DNA of 64,000 bases from Linum tenue (Eukaryota; Streptophyta; Magnoliopsida; Malpighiales; Linaceae): the NCBI GenBank assembly GCA_946122785.1, contig CAMGYJ010000007.1, positions 6,650,909 through 6,714,908 of the forward strand, written 5' to 3'. The notes under the pieces are model-generated. The model did not search any database, had not been told where the DNA came from, and saw only the letters and a list, made by a program, of their open reading frames with translations. Position numbers and translations under genes: made by a program. Positions 23,868-35,800 of the stretch are shown here, piece by piece (the stretch's first letter is position 1; every line of letters starts with the position of its first letter).

Positions 23868-25046
23868 ATGGAAGTGGCTGCAAATCTGCCTACCTTTGAT
23901 CACCACCACCACCATCTTCATTCAGCTGCAGTAGCAGCAGCAGATGATGAATTCATTGACATGGAGATAAACTCATTCTCCATCCTTGCTAATCAAAACA
24001 CAAGAGAGTTTGAGTTCCACATGTCAACACCTCCTGTTGAGAAAGAGTACCACTCAACTACTTCCCCAGCTGATGAGCTCTTCTACAAAGGCAAGCTCCT
24101 TCCCCTTCACCTCCCACCTCGTCTCCAGATGGTCGAGAAGCTCCTCGAGAACTCGTGTGGCGTTGGTGGTGCCAGAAAAGATGTGTTTGAAGAGTTCTAC
24201 AGCACACCATTGATGGCAACCACTCCTACAGCAGCAAGTACCCCTTATGAGTCCTGCAACATCTCCCCAGCTGGTTCCTGCCCAGTCAGCGGGGTGCTTA
24301 ATCGCGAAGAGTACTTGCTTGAGTATTCATCATGTCAAGTGAGCGGATACATAGACATGGGTGAGAGTAATCCAAAGAGGCCATCATGGGCAAAGAAGCT
24401 TAAGCTGATCAAACAGTCTGCTCTCTTTGGTTCAAAGCTGAAGGCTTCAAGGGCTTACTTCAAGGCCTTGTTTGGTAAATCCGGGTGCTCAGATGATTCC
24501 TGCACAGCAGCTGCTGCTGCAAGAGTTGCTGATGAAGGGACCATTTCAAAAGCCAGCAAAGAAGCTGGTTTAGAAGGATGTGGGAAGACAGTTGTAGTAA
24601 AGAAAGCTCCTTTTGGGCAGATCATCCAAAATGAATTTTTATCAACAACCATCAGCAAACATAAGAGTACTACTGGTGAGGAGTGCAGTGGTAATAGGGT
24701 CCATAGGAGATCATTCTCAATGGCTATTAAACGAAACTCTACTGCCAAATCTTCAACATCAACTAGTTCTTCTTCTTCATCATCATCATCAGCCTCTTCT
24801 TCATCGTCTTCAAGCTTGATCAGCTCAAACGGGTATCGAGGGTTGCCATTTCTGAAGAGAAGTACAAGTACTGTGTGTTCAGAGATTGAGAACCCAATTC
24901 AAGGAGCTATTGCACACTGCAAGCAGTCTCAGGAGATTTTTGAACAAAGGAAGAGTAGTGTAAGTGAGGTTGGGTTCTACTCACTGCCAGGTTCAGAGAT
25001 TAGTATTTCTGAAGAACCAGAAAGGGTTGGTCTTTGTAGAGGCTGA
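23868..25046 (+). CDS. MAKR4: Membrane-associated kinase regulator, MAKR4-like (392 aa)
   Basis: MAKR proteins are plant relatives of BKI1 that sit at the plasma membrane and modulate receptor kinases; MAKR4 is linked to auxin-dependent lateral root formation. The single exon encodes the family pattern. An acidic DDEFIDMEI lies near the N-terminus (~26-34). The conserved block DELFYKGKLLPLHLPPRLQM is at ~69-88. A Lys/Arg-rich helix of the membrane-hook type (PKRPSWAKKLKLIKQ...KLKASRAYFKALFGKSG, ~169-206) follows. The C-terminal kinase-interaction motif NPIQGAIAHCKQSQ lies at ~340-353, and the end is EPERVGLCRG. A pentahistidine (12-16) and a long Ser run (~300-320) are simple-sequence expansions. 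Length suits the family. The exact paralogue number (4 rather than 3) is from memory and less certain than the family. Confidence 0.9.
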   Translation: MEVAANLPTFDHHHHHLHSAAVAAADDEFIDMEINSFSILANQNTREFEFHMSTPPVEKEYHSTTSPADELFYKGKLLPLHLPPRLQMVEKLLENSCGVGGARKDVFEEFYSTPLMATTPTAASTPYESCNISPAGSCPVSGVLNREEYLLEYSSCQVSGYIDMGESNPKRPSWAKKLKLIKQSALFGSKLKASRAYFKALFGKSGCSDDSCTAAAAARVADEGTISKASKEAGLEGCGKTVVVKKAPFGQIIQNEFLSTTISKHKSTTGEECSGNRVHRRSFSMAIKRNSTAKSSTSTSSSSSSSSSASSSSSSSLISSNGYRGLPFLKRSTSTVCSEIENPIQGAIAHCKQSQEIFEQRKSSVSEVGFYSLPGSEISISEEPERVGLCRG

Positions 25047-27590
25047 TATCTTCACCAAATGGAAGAAGAAAAGAAAAAAAGAAGGAACATGAAAGTTTTG
25101 TTTTTTAGGTTAATGATGTAGTCCTTTTTCTTCACTTGTCTCAATATTTTCTCATTTTAGCATTTGTATCATCCTTTGGGGCCAGAGATAAGGGGTTATA
25201 GATTTGTCAATGAATTAGGATGTTAACAGAATCACAAGTCTAATGAAATGTTTCCTTCCAGACAAGTCTAATGAAATGTCAGGAAAGCCACCATGGAAAA
25301 AGCTTACATTTCTTAACTGCAGTAGGCTTGTAGAACTTTCCATCACTTGCAGCTTGCAAAATGGAAAGAAAAAAAAAAAAAAAATCTGTCACCTTCCACC
25401 TCCCAAATCATATTCCAGTCTTCCACCACCATTGCAGTCTGTAAGGTTCAACTTTTACAGTGGCTGATAGCTAAAAGGTATGGAATGAAAAACAGAAAAG
25501 GTTAAAACTCAGAATTTTGTCAGCTTTCAGAATCCATCCTTCAATGTCACCAACACTAAATGGACATTTACTGTTCCGTTATACCCAGCCAAGCAAACAA
25601 CTTCGTGTACCTGGGGGTCATATTGCAACTTTGCTGTACTTTGAAAGAAAGTCAACTGTTTCCACAACTCAGACTGATGAATAGCTTCACAAAGATGGAC
25701 ATTCACAAGCCTACAGTAATATTGACTTCAAAATGCAACTGAAGAGATTGATCTCATGGTTTTTAGAGATCATCAACTACCCATTATTGATATCCCCAGT
25801 CACTTGATAGTTCACTATTAAGTTAATGATGAAAAGCCAGAAGACAAAAATCCAGGGTTATGGAAGTGATTTGACACCACTTAGCAATAAATTTTCAGGT
25901 CAATCCAGCTTAATCACTACCATTTCTAGAATCATTAGCACACAACAGCAAAAGGAAAAGAACCTCATTTCTATATTCCAATGATGTCTCCTTAAAGTTG
26001 CATTTAGTAAAGCTTAATAATCGTAGATTGGGCAAAGATAAGCATCATTGTGTCCCATCCACTGATAGAACAACATATTTAATCATAACCTTGGGCTAAG
26101 AAAGAAACCCACTTGTCTGCCTCTCAGGTGTAACCCAACAGACCAACTACCTTCAATTCAAATGTAAACAAGGAGAAAAGATGATTCCTTTTAATCAACA
26201 AGCAAACATTGAGGGACCTTTTTTTCTCCAAATGAGGAAGTGCAGACAAGCATCCTTCATGGTCTCTTTCCTCCCCCCAACTTCCTTTGTTTCTTTTACT
26301 CTTTTTTGTTTGGTGAGTTCCAGTACAGTGAGTGCTAAGCTAAGTGGACATGTCAGCAAACATTTTGGACAGGATTAGAGGCAAAGAAAGCTATGCAGGG
26401 GGGAAAAGGCATAGGGCAAATGATGTTTCTCAGCACTTTGGGAGTAGCTCTCTGAAAAGCACTTAAGAACAAAGCCATCAAAAGACTTCTTTCTTACCAC
26501 CATATTGCCATTGGGTTTCCACAATTTGAAGGAAAGGAAGGTGTCATAATACCTTGCTTAACCACAACTAAATGAGCTTCTTGTCCTCTAATCCAATACA
26601 ATGTTCAGAATGGGCCCTCAAGGAAAGAACCCAAGATTTAATCAGTTGCAGTATGAAAAGCTGATATGCGTTTCATCTGAAGATCTCTGGTCTATTCTCA
26701 CCAGCCACTTCATAAATGGCAGTTTGCAAGTGTTAATAGAAGAACAAGGGAGTTTGCTGTGCGTGATACTTGACTAATTAAACAGGTAGTGGATCCACAT
26801 AGGTTTTCTCTCTGTGTTGGGTGATTTTTATTTACACACTCTAAAGTAGGTGTTAGAAAATGGACAAAATGAGAGATTGAAATGCAGGGAAAAAGTTGGG
26901 AGGAAAAGTTATCAGCTTGACAGGAACAATTATGTTTAATGACTCCATCACCTAGCCTGCCTTTGATTTAACCTAGACAGAAGAATCCAACCATAGTAGC
27001 AAATGAGATCCAAACTGAACTTAAATATTGAGAGTCCAGTTTTGAACACCCTATTTCAGCCATAAAGGTTAGAAGTGGTGACAGAAACCATCCACTCCCC
27101 AACAATTGTAGACTAGAAGCCAAACCCTTAAATAAGGCCACCAAGAAAACTTCAAAAGGGTTCTTTTTTGTTTTTGGTTTTTGTTTCCACTGTTTGGTCT
27201 CAGTAGCCACAGGATCTGATTGAGGGGCTACTGCCTGCTATAGAACTTTGGTATTACAAAGACTTTGCAATGCAAGTAAAATAATTGTTCCAAATCTTTG
27301 ATTTTCTTAGCCCAACCCATAAACTTCTTAACTATTTGAAAAGCCAAAATTATCTAATTAGAATAAGTGAGAGGAGCAACAAATTGAGATTTCTTATATC
27401 CTCGATAGTCCGATATGAATAAACTGCACGAACACAAAAAATATTAGTAGGACGGTTCAAGAAGATAATTATTCTGGAGAATGATTAAGAAAATATTGAG
27501 AAGAAACTCAAGGACAAGGGATGGAAATGTAGGATCTTATTCTTAGCATGTGCTATCAAACTGTGGGGTCAATGATTCTATAACTACTCC
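25047..27590. other. Intergenic region without recognised genes
   Basis: A 3' UTR of the MAKR gene is likely to ~25210. GACAAGTCTAATGAAATG-like phrases are repeated around 25236 and 25260. The rest is AT-rich; short frames (e.g. 26968-27210 minus) show no known domain. Nothing else is supported over ~2.5 kb. Confidence 0.4.
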
Positions 27591-27691
27591 AAATAAAATG
27601 GAAAAAATCCCAAAGTACACTAGTTTTTAAAAAAAATTCCCAAAATACATAAGTTATAAAAAAAATTCCAAAAGTACACATGTTTGGGCAT

Positions 27692-28082
27692 CACCGTGTT
27701 TGACAAAAGCGGTGAAGGTTATCACCGCTTTTGTCAAAGACGGTGAATATTTCACCGTTCTAAAATACAACGGTGAAGTATTCACCGTTTTAGGCAAAAA
27801 CGGTGAATCCTTCACCGTTTAAGTGGTCCACGGTGAAGGCGCTGACGTGGACTAACGCGGGGTATTCACCGCCTTGGACAAACACGGTGAATACCCCGTG
27901 TTTGTTTGCGTCAGCGATCCGCGTCCCTGGCGCGTTCACCGTGGCCGTTGGATACGGTGAGACGCGGATCGTGGTTTTCTTTCCAGATCCGACGCCTCAC
28001 GCTGAGCCACGTCGCTCGATCCGCGCCATATCACCGTCCTCGAGAAACGCGGTGACTTCACCGTTTCTGTTCGACGCGGTGA
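27692..28082. repeat. Left subterminal array of CACCG-N13-CGGTGA palindromes
   Basis: Nine modules of constant length start at 27692, 27723, 27753, 27783, 27813, 27867, 27937, 28032 and 28059. Each is CACCG, 13 variable bases, then CGGTGA. The first five are spaced 30-31 bp. The inner 13 bases vary but are often themselves self-complementary (e.g. TTTTAGGCAAAAA). Confidence 0.95.
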
Positions 28083-28130
28083 AGGCTGGGAGAATTTAAT
28101 TCTCGGCAGATCACTTCCCCCTTCCCCCAA

Positions 28131-28140
28131 CTATAAATAC
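28131..28140 (+). promoter_or_regulatory. TATA box of the plant mobile domain gene
   Basis: CTATAAATAC lies ~230 bp before the ATG at 28366. The identical decamer occurs in mirrored position for the transposase gene at the other end of the element. Confidence 0.6.
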
Positions 28141-28365
28141 CCCCTTCCCCTTTCACTTTCAACTCACCCCACAAACATTTCACTTCTTTCTCCCTCAATT
28201 TATCCGCTCTAGTCTCGTTCTAAGTATGCTCTGTGGTTGCGGCTAAGTCCGATCTTCCACATCAGAAAGAATTACTAGAGTTTGACCCTAAAGCCCCCGT
28301 CCCGCTAAGTTCCCGTCCCGCTCAAACCTAAACTCGTCGAACCTCTGTCCGGCCTACGCCAAAAA

Positions 28366-28827
28366 ATGGACGAAGAGGCTCTTCGTGTAGGTTTTTTGTT
28401 TATGAATTTTTTTTAATCGAAATAATATGATTTTTTGTTTTATTTTTATCAAAACAATCTCTGATTTCATTACTTTTTTATAGATGGGTGCCGAGATATA
28501 CGATCCTCGATTGTATATCCATTATGGCCCAAAGGATGCGAGTCTCTTAACCGATCAAGTAGCTCATCGCTCCCGTGCTATTTGGGATAACAATCCGGTA
28601 ATTTTTTGAGTATTCTTGCTTTATTTTATTATTTTCTAAGGTTTTATTTTGCTTTATTTAATCTAATTTGTTGTTTTCCCTATTTTTTTTAGGAATCGCT
28701 TGTTCCCGTGGTTCATAAAGGGACCAATAACTTGCCCGCTTGGCATCCAAGGTTGGAGCCCTATATAGCGAGGACAGGTTTGGGAATGTTGCGCCATTTT
28801 TTGAGCGAATACGTCATGTGCTATTGA
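28366..28827 (+). pseudogene. Truncated plant mobile domain (PMD/MAIN-like) gene of the MULE
   Basis: Three exons, 28366-28386, 28484-28597 and 28693-28827, join in frame to an 89-residue product. It contains the start of a plant mobile domain: GPKDASLLTDQVAHRSRAIW, then LPAWHPRLEPYIARTGLG. PMD proteins are normally several hundred residues and share MULEs or derive from them. Here the chain breaks after IARTGLG and runs into antisense transposase sequence before a stop. Truncation is therefore by deletion inside the element. Confidence 0.75.
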
Positions 28828-31159
28828 ATGACCTTGCAACTCCCTCCCTATTGCTAGCTGTAGCCGAGCAACTCGCCACTCGTTGACCTTCCAGTAAGAC
28901 ATCTCCACGATGACAGAAATAGGCATCGCTCGAAGACCCTTGTACACATTATTTATACTTTCTCCATGGTTGGTAGTTGCAATGCCCCATCTGGCCCCGT
29001 TGTCCATATGGAACGTCCACATGGGCAACTCTTGACCTTCAGCCCATACTGCTCCAGCTCGGTGGGTATGACGGATCGTTTTCATCTTCTCCTCGTACTT
29101 TTTTGGTTGATGTGCAACTGCTAAAAGGTGAACAAAAGACTAACTGGTCAATACATGATGAATAAAATTTTGATTATCAGCTTAATAAACACAAACTTAA
29201 ATCGCATAAGTAAAACATTAGTACCTACATTCCAAAGTAGATTCTTGATGTCTTTCTTCTTCCCAAATTTGTGTTGGAAATTGGCGAGCCAGTGTCGAAT
29301 ACACCATCTCCATCTCCACCCCCACTCGTCGGGAAAACCACCAACAGCATTCCTTATCCCCGCATGTCGATCGGATATAATCGTAATATCTTCCCGCTGT
29401 GTCACGTGCTCGTGCAGTTGGTCAAAGAACCAAGCCCAACTTAAGCTGTTCTCCCCCTCCACTAATGCAAATGCAAGCGGAAAAATCCGCCTGTTTCCAT
29501 CTACGCCAGTGGCAATTAGAAGACATCCTTTGTACTTCCCAGTAAGGAAAGTTCCGTCAACCTGAATAAAAATTAAGACTATAATTAGTATGAAATATAC
29601 TAAACAACAAATAATACAACATTTAAAACTGGAACTAGTTGGTAAAATACCTGAATAACCGGTATGCAGAACCCAAATCCGTCAATGCATGGTTTAAAAG
29701 CCCAAAAAAGACGATGGAACATCAACTTATCCTGTACTCGAACTTGATCCTCAGTGTATACATTGTTGTATACTGGGACGAAAACAGTCCCAGGATTGGA
29801 CTCCTCCATTGCTCCCATAAGTCTAGGGAGTAAAGCATACGAATCCTCCCAATCACCATACACCTCAGCCATGGCTTTCTGCTTATCATGCCATGCTTTT
29901 TTATACCTTATCGTGTAAGAATGTCGATCCTTCACCTCTGTCATGATAGCTTTCACCTTGATATCTGGTTGTGCTTCTATAAGGTGCTTAATAGTTCTCC
30001 CAACCTTCTTTGCTTTTAGTTGCCTGTGATCTTGGGAAAGTATAGAAGAGGAGCATGTGTGGATCGTCTCAGCTTTGCGAATCACCCAAGCACCCTTTCT
30101 CTTCATATTTGCAGCCCGCAGTTGCCACGTACAACCCTCTGCATCATGCTTGCATATGACATGTAGTTGTTTACTGTCAGAATATTTTACCTTCCACTCG
30201 AAATTGCGCCTCAACGCCTCTTCTGTAAACGCATCCTGCACAGTGTCTTTCGATGGGAACGCCATACCCACCTCCAAATTGGCCGTCGGATTGTACACTG
30301 GCATAGGGACATAATCAGGGGGATCATTCTGACTATGTAAAAATTGAGTTGGAACCTGTGTGTAATATGGCGTGGGTGCCTCACGAAATGCCGCCTCATC
30401 CTCGTTATCATCAGTATCTTCCTCCTCCTCGCTCACTGATCTCAAATCTTCCTCAGTATCCTCGTCGCTCGACTCGAATGGATAGCTCGGGCTAGAAGGA
30501 TCAACATGACCACGATCACCAACATCGTCCTCTCGCTCATGTGAAGTACGCCCTGATTGAATGGTATTCTCGATTCCATACCACTCTGGCCCCCAAGCAG
30601 GCCATTGAACACCATCGGCCTCAACAAATGGGGCTGGTTTAGGAGGTTGCGAGTATTTGTCCCATCCTGCACTACTCGATCCACCGTAGTTGATTGAACC
30701 ACCACCCTCCCCGTAACCTCCTGTATAACCACCGCCTTGGTAGTTGCTCGAACTACCACCCCATTCGTACCCTCCTGCAAAACCATCATCATAAGAATAT
30801 TGGTGAGAATGAGATTCACCGACCGCCTCGGTCTCAACATACACCTCTGCAAGCCGGACTTGGTTATCGCTTAGGAACTGTAACATCATCGTAACCGCGT
30901 CATCATCGTTTATGACAACTTCTTGGAAAACGACCCCGCCAGCACTCATGTCTGGATACCGGTAAGTAATTTTGCCAAGTCTCGTCTGTCCACTCGTACA
31001 AACCCTTTCTGCACAAAGATCACAGAGTTCTTGAAAATTGAATCGGGAACCAATGTTCAGCATAATGGATTCGCCGTCCTCATAATCAATGCCTATGTTA
31101 GAGTTTGTCACCCTTCCATTCCACCGAATAGTAAGATGAAACTTCTTGAATTTACCCAT
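28663..31159 (-). CDS. MULE transposase (MuDR family), C-terminally truncated
   Basis: Exons on the minus strand are 31159-29651, 29561-29225 and 29120-28663 (GT-AG, phases agree), giving ~767 residues. The N-terminus (MGKFKKFHLTIRWNG...) is the PB1-like lead typical of this clade. An acidic, Gly/Ser-rich middle follows, then a Mutator DNA-binding region (EVGMAFPSKDTVQDAF..., ICKHDAEGCTWQLRA) and the MULE DDE core. The core has D~505 in VDGTFLTGKY, D~567 in TIISDRHAG, and E~669 in TTNHGESINNVYKG. Frames are open throughout. The usual SWIM zinc finger after the core is absent: the sequence leaves transposase homology near HDVFAQKM and continues as antisense of the PMD exon. Upstream, a leader intron acceptor (TTTGTAG) lies just before the ATG. 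Confidence 0.9.
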
Positions 31160-31514
31160 ATCTACAAATCGAGGATAAGTATATATTAGCTTAAAGACAG
31201 TAAAATTAACCAAAATCATATTGTACAACTAATATTGTCCATCTCATAACTAACGAAAATAAATTCAACTAACTAACAACAACATAATACGAAAATTAAA
31301 TCATACTATAACTAACGAACATAAATTCAACTAACTAACAACAACATAATACGAAAATTTAATCATACTATAACTACTAAAAACAGAATTAGACAATAAT
31401 ACGAAAAGTCTCAACATACCGAAAAATGTCTGTTCTGTGTATTATGCTCGATTTTTGTTGCTGAAATTTGAAGAAGGGGGGAGTGGTTATGTTTTTGCTT
31501 CTGCTGGTGGGTTG

Positions 31515-31524
31515 GTATTTATAG
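31515..31524 (-). promoter_or_regulatory. TATA box of the transposase gene
   Basis: CTATAAATAC on the minus strand, ~355 bp before the transposase ATG (leader intron between). It is the same decamer as in the divergent PMD gene promoter. Confidence 0.55.
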
Positions 31525-31542
31525 GAAAATCTGCCTATTATT

Positions 31543-31862
31543 CACCGTTTTTGTCAAAAACGGTGAACAACATCACCGCGTTTGTCTCAAACGGTGAACA
31601 ATAGGTAGGTGTGACCTAATTTTGACCTACCAGGGGTGGGAAACGTGGTAGTATATCACCGCTTTACCCTAAAACGGTGAAGGTAATCACCGTTGTCTAC
31701 AAAAACGGTGATACATTCACCGTCTTCCACAAACACGGTGAATACATCACCGTTTTAGATAAAGGCGGTGAATACGTCACCGTTTTGGTTTTAAACGGTG
31801 AAATATTCACCGTCTTTGACAAACACGGTGATTATCTTGACCGCCTTTGTCAAAAACGGTGA
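31543..31862. repeat. Right subterminal array of CACCG-N13-CGGTGA palindromes
   Basis: Nine modules start at 31543, 31574, 31657, 31688, 31718, 31748, 31778, 31808 and 31839 (the last begins GACCG). All have the same 13-base interior length, and the last seven have a 30-31-bp period. Because 30 is a multiple of three, the array also produces a spurious periodic open frame at 31677-31862. Confidence 0.95.
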
Positions 31863-32502
31863 TGCTCAAACATGTGTAGTTTTGGAATTTTTTTTATAAT
31901 TTATGTATTTTGGGAATTTTTTTTAAGAACGTGTGTATTTTGGGATTTTTTCCAAATAAAATATCATTGTTATTTATTTCTATTTTTCCATAAGAAATAC
32001 TATCCCCATTGTTGAGAGCCGGCAGAGGAGCAGAACTAGATCCTCTCTCTGCCTGCAAGTCATTTTCATCCGTGTGATTAGATTAGCCGTCTGCTTTGAC
32101 CAATTTCACCAACAATAAGAACATTCTTTTTCCACACCAGCAAAAAAAAAAAAAAAAAAAAAACTCTTGTGCTCATAATCCTGGTAGTCTCGAAGCATTT
32201 CTAATTTTCTGTTCTGTATCAGTTAGCTCTATACTCAAGCTGCAGCAGCGCATATCCTTGGAGTACATAAGCGAATTTGCCAAGTACAGTACATGCATTT
32301 GTTTCAATGAGCAAGATGTGATGAAAATGGCTGCCTCAGCAAAGAAATCTCCTCACCCATATGCAAATCAAAGCTTTGGTCTTTTTTTCTATACATACAT
32401 AGTTGCTGGACATGTTTGTTGTTCTGACATTCATGTCACTGGCCTACAGTAAAAGATCAGGTTTTGGAAGTAACTTACAGGGAGATTACAATTACCAGTC
32501 AT

Positions 32503-35094
32503 TTAAAGGGCATAAATTCGATCAATTTCAGAGTTGGAGAAGTCAGATTGATGCCATGAATTCGACCCACTTCTCCTGGCATGTTTCTCCTTCTTCCTCA
32601 TTGACCGACTCCTCTTCGACCTCACTACATAGTAAGTCATGGTGCCAAGTACCCCAGCCATGATCACTCCACCAACACAAGTTATCAGAATCGCAGCCCA
32701 TTCGTGTCTTCTGCCAACCACTATGTAAGAAGAGGCCATAAATGCCACCGAGGTGCACACAGAGGCCAGCCACATCAGCTTGTTGATCACCTCCACTACC
32801 CTTTTCTCTGCTTTTGTCTCGCCTCTCACCAATGTGATTTGGACCACAACAACAGCCAGTGATGTGAAGAGAGCTATGGCATTGAAGATGAAGAAGATCT
32901 TGAAAGAAGCATGGGTCACCACCACGGCTATCCCATTGTTATCATCCCCTCCAGGCACAGTGAAGATTGCTGCAAAGGCAACGGTTGCAAATAGCACAGC
33001 TACAACGGTCACCGAGTTTGTGGCGTTGTTGATCCCTTCACGGTGTAGCTTCCTCAGTTCTTTGGAGATGTTGTGGACATTCTTGTTGGTTCTTCTGGTT
33101 TGCTCGAGCTGAGTATGCACATCTTTCTTGATTTGAGTAACCGTGTTCCTTAGTTCGTCCCTTGGTTGGTTGAGTTCATTAGCTCTGATGGCTCCATAGC
33201 GTGAGAGACACTCCCTTATCTCAGAAGATTCTTCTGAAAGGGGGAGCCCTTCAGCTATATCAAGTGCTGTCTTGTGATCTCGAGTCAGTGCATTGACGTT
33301 TGTATCAGGAAGTAATAACAATTCATTCACAATCTGCAATGAAAAAGATTTATCATTTGACATCACTGTCTCTTTATGACCAGTAAAAGCTTGAGAGAGG
33401 AAAGTTAAACAAGAGATCCAGAGTATATGAGACATCTATATATCCGCACTATCTTGCCATGATTGCCATGAAGATGCAAAATTATGGGATTACTAATTAA
33501 TACAACCCCACCCCATATATACACAGAGCCAACTGCAAATTAAACTGAAGCTATACAATCAATGACAGATGTAAGCAACTTCGTGCAAAGAAATACCTCT
33601 GCACGCTTTTTTCTGGTAGCGACATGCAATGCGGTATTACCAAACTTGTCTGGCAGCATAACAATAGCAGCATCAGCTGCAAGAAGCAATTTCACCACCT
33701 CACAGCTCTGACCTTTGACAGCCATGTGCAATGGGGTCTGCCATTTCTTGTCAGTCCTTCGTGCCAATTGAGGGTCTTTAGTGAGCAATGCCCGCACGAT
33801 TTCAACATGCCCTTGCCTCGCAGCTAAATGCAAAGCATTTTTACCATTTGACCTAGAGATCTCCAGTAAGCTGCCATCCTTCGATAGCAATTCAATGACT
33901 ACAGAAGTATGCCCTCTGGTGGCAGCAGATACAAGAGGTGTGGCATTCGACGGACCATATGTTTGGCTCAGACTAGGGTCATGATCAAGTAGAACTTGAA
34001 CAATGGCTGCAATATGTGACACATTGTCAAAGGATGCTACTGCTTCATGCTAAAAAAAAAACAAGAAAACAGAGAAAGCAATACAATCATAAGAAACAAG
34101 GAACAAAGACAAACAGTCAAGACACTTACCATGGTGTCCTTGCATAGCAGCAATATGGAGAGGGTCGAAACCCGACCTGTTCTTCCTAGTAGTGCACTCC
34201 TTACTTGCATACTTGAGAAGTTCCTTCACCACCTCTAGGTGTCCTTTGTCAGCAGCAGTAAACAAGGCAGTCTCTCCCAACTCATTAACCTCATTGACAA
34301 CCGACGCCCTTATCTCTGCAACCTCAGCATCAAAGTCTGCTCCAGTCAAAGTCCCCACCATTTGAGAATCAATACCATCTAGAATCTGCTTCACAGCAGC
34401 CAAATCGCCACGTTGAGCTGCCAAGTGCAGCTCGGTATCATTGTGTCGCCCAGTTACTTGCTTCACATACTTCTTTTTCCCAGCTTGATCCATCCTTTTC
34501 CCGGAGTTGGACAGAACCAGAGCAGGAGCTGTGGATGCAGAGGATGGTGAAGGTGTTGGTGATGGCTCACCCAGTGAGTTTTGGGATTTTTGAGGAGTCA
34601 GAAGTCCGTTCTCTAAGTCCATCTCTGCTCCTATCCAAATGGGTTTGAATTGAAATCCATCAGAAAACATGTAAAAGAACTTCCTCCATTAGTGTTTCAT
34701 GGGTTAGCAGTAACGATCTTCCCCACCAAAACATTTTCTTTCTACAAATCAGTTTGATGTTCTCAACTATCCGCTAACACTATCAGAATTAAACCCCCTC
34801 CCAGCCTCCCTCAAGAGAACCCAGAGTCGAATTTTTTCCATGAAACAGGAATCTAAGCCAAAGATGTGAACTTTCCACGAAAAGTTCTGATTGTAAGCAA
34901 TTATGAACAAAGAAAAAATTATGGGTTCCTAGATTCATTCAATTAATTCAATAATCACCATTAACTAAGGCAGCAATAAAAGTGCTACTAATTAGCAGTA
35001 AGCGCGAGACTGAAAAAGCAAGCCGATCTCGAATGAGCAAAGCTGAGTGATTTCGATTAAAAGCCGACTCACCTTCTACTACAGGGGAAGCCAT
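32503..35094 (-). CDS. ITN1: Ankyrin-repeat/PGG-domain membrane protein ITN1 (587 aa)
   Basis: Four minus-strand exons, 35094-35073, 34630-34130, 34006-33597 and 33333-32503, join with GT-AG borders to 587 residues, close to the Arabidopsis ITN1 length. The protein starts MASPVVEG. A Ser/Pro-rich stretch is followed by ankyrin repeats (~75-350; e.g. TALFTAADKGHLEVVKELL, NALHLAARQGHVEIVRALL, TALHVATRKKRAE). Next comes a coiled lead-in (RDELRNTVTQIKKDVHTQLE) and a PGG domain with the signature FAAIFTVPGG (~430-440). Four hydrophobic helices lie at ~417-437, 455-480, 500-520 and 528-553. ITN1 acts at the plasma membrane and influences salt tolerance and ROS/ABA responses in Arabidopsis. The tiny 22-nt first coding exon is supported by an exact phase match; a start at the internal Met (34620) is the alternative. 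Confidence 0.95.
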
Positions 35095-35800
35095 GGTCAG
35101 AGCAAGCTGTGGCAGCAGTTCTCAGGGGAAGAGGGAAAGTAGAGGTTCAAGGGATCATCAGCTTGAGAGAGGAGTGGGGAATAATTGGAGTGGAGGAAGA
35201 CCAGAGAGGAAAGGAAGAGAAGTGAGAGAGGTAGAGCTGATAACCAACAAGAAAAGGAAAAGTGGTAGAAGAAAAGAAGAAGACGACAAGATGGAGGGCA
35301 GACGAAGAGGAAAGCGCAGCGAAGGTGAGGGAAAGAGAGGAGATGAGTGCTTTTGCGTTTCGTTTGTTTTTGGCCATGCTTTTGCGTTTCGTTTTTGGAG
35401 AGTTCCGCTTGTGTTTGTGAAATGGGAAGCTCGTTCATCCAAAATCCAAGTGCCTTGGTTATTGGTTTGATTGGACAAAACAAAAATCCAGGTAATTTGA
35501 TTCAAACAAGTTGGACTCATTATAGACTCGATTGATTAATTTAATTTGGAGAGAAATTGATAAGGAGGTGAGTTTCAATGTTTCATACACTAAATCAAAA
35601 AGTTAATTTTTTTATTTCATTTTTAACTAATTGACGATAACAATTCTTGTTATTGAAAGAGATTCATTTCTTTTTTGTTTTAACCAAATTGTCAATGGTT
35701 TTCACTTTCTCATTGATTTTCGAAACTATGCCGAAACTTAAACCAAATTGTTAATGGTTTTCACTTTCTCATTGGTTTTAACTAAACAGAGCACACACAG
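35095..35800. promoter_or_regulatory. ITN1 leader/promoter and AT-rich spacer
   Basis: From 35095 to ~35350 the plus strand is GA-rich, i.e. a CT-rich leader for the minus-strand gene. Near 35680-35830 two interleaved direct repeats (AATGGTTTTCACTTTCTCATTG twice in part; GACTATGCCGAAACTTAAAC twice) mark a local duplication. No gene is seen. Confidence 0.45.

Larger units (their letters stand above)
27600..31953. mobile_element. Coding MULE with transposase and plant mobile domain gene
   Basis: The ends GGAAAAAATCCCAAA (left) and its reverse complement (right) extend into ~100-bp inverted repeats. They are followed inward by palindrome arrays and flanked by an exact 9-bp duplication AAATAAAAT (27591-27599 and 31954-31962). 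Length is 4354 bp. It carries a transposase on the minus strand and the start of a plant mobile domain gene on the plus strand. The two run toward each other and both end abruptly at ~28.8 kb, suggesting an internal deletion that removed both 3' halves. Ends and target duplication look young. Confidence 0.95.

Noticed and set aside
31677..31862. 61-residue frame with ten-residue repeats
   Set aside because: Produced by the 30-bp palindrome array of the MULE; not a protein gene.
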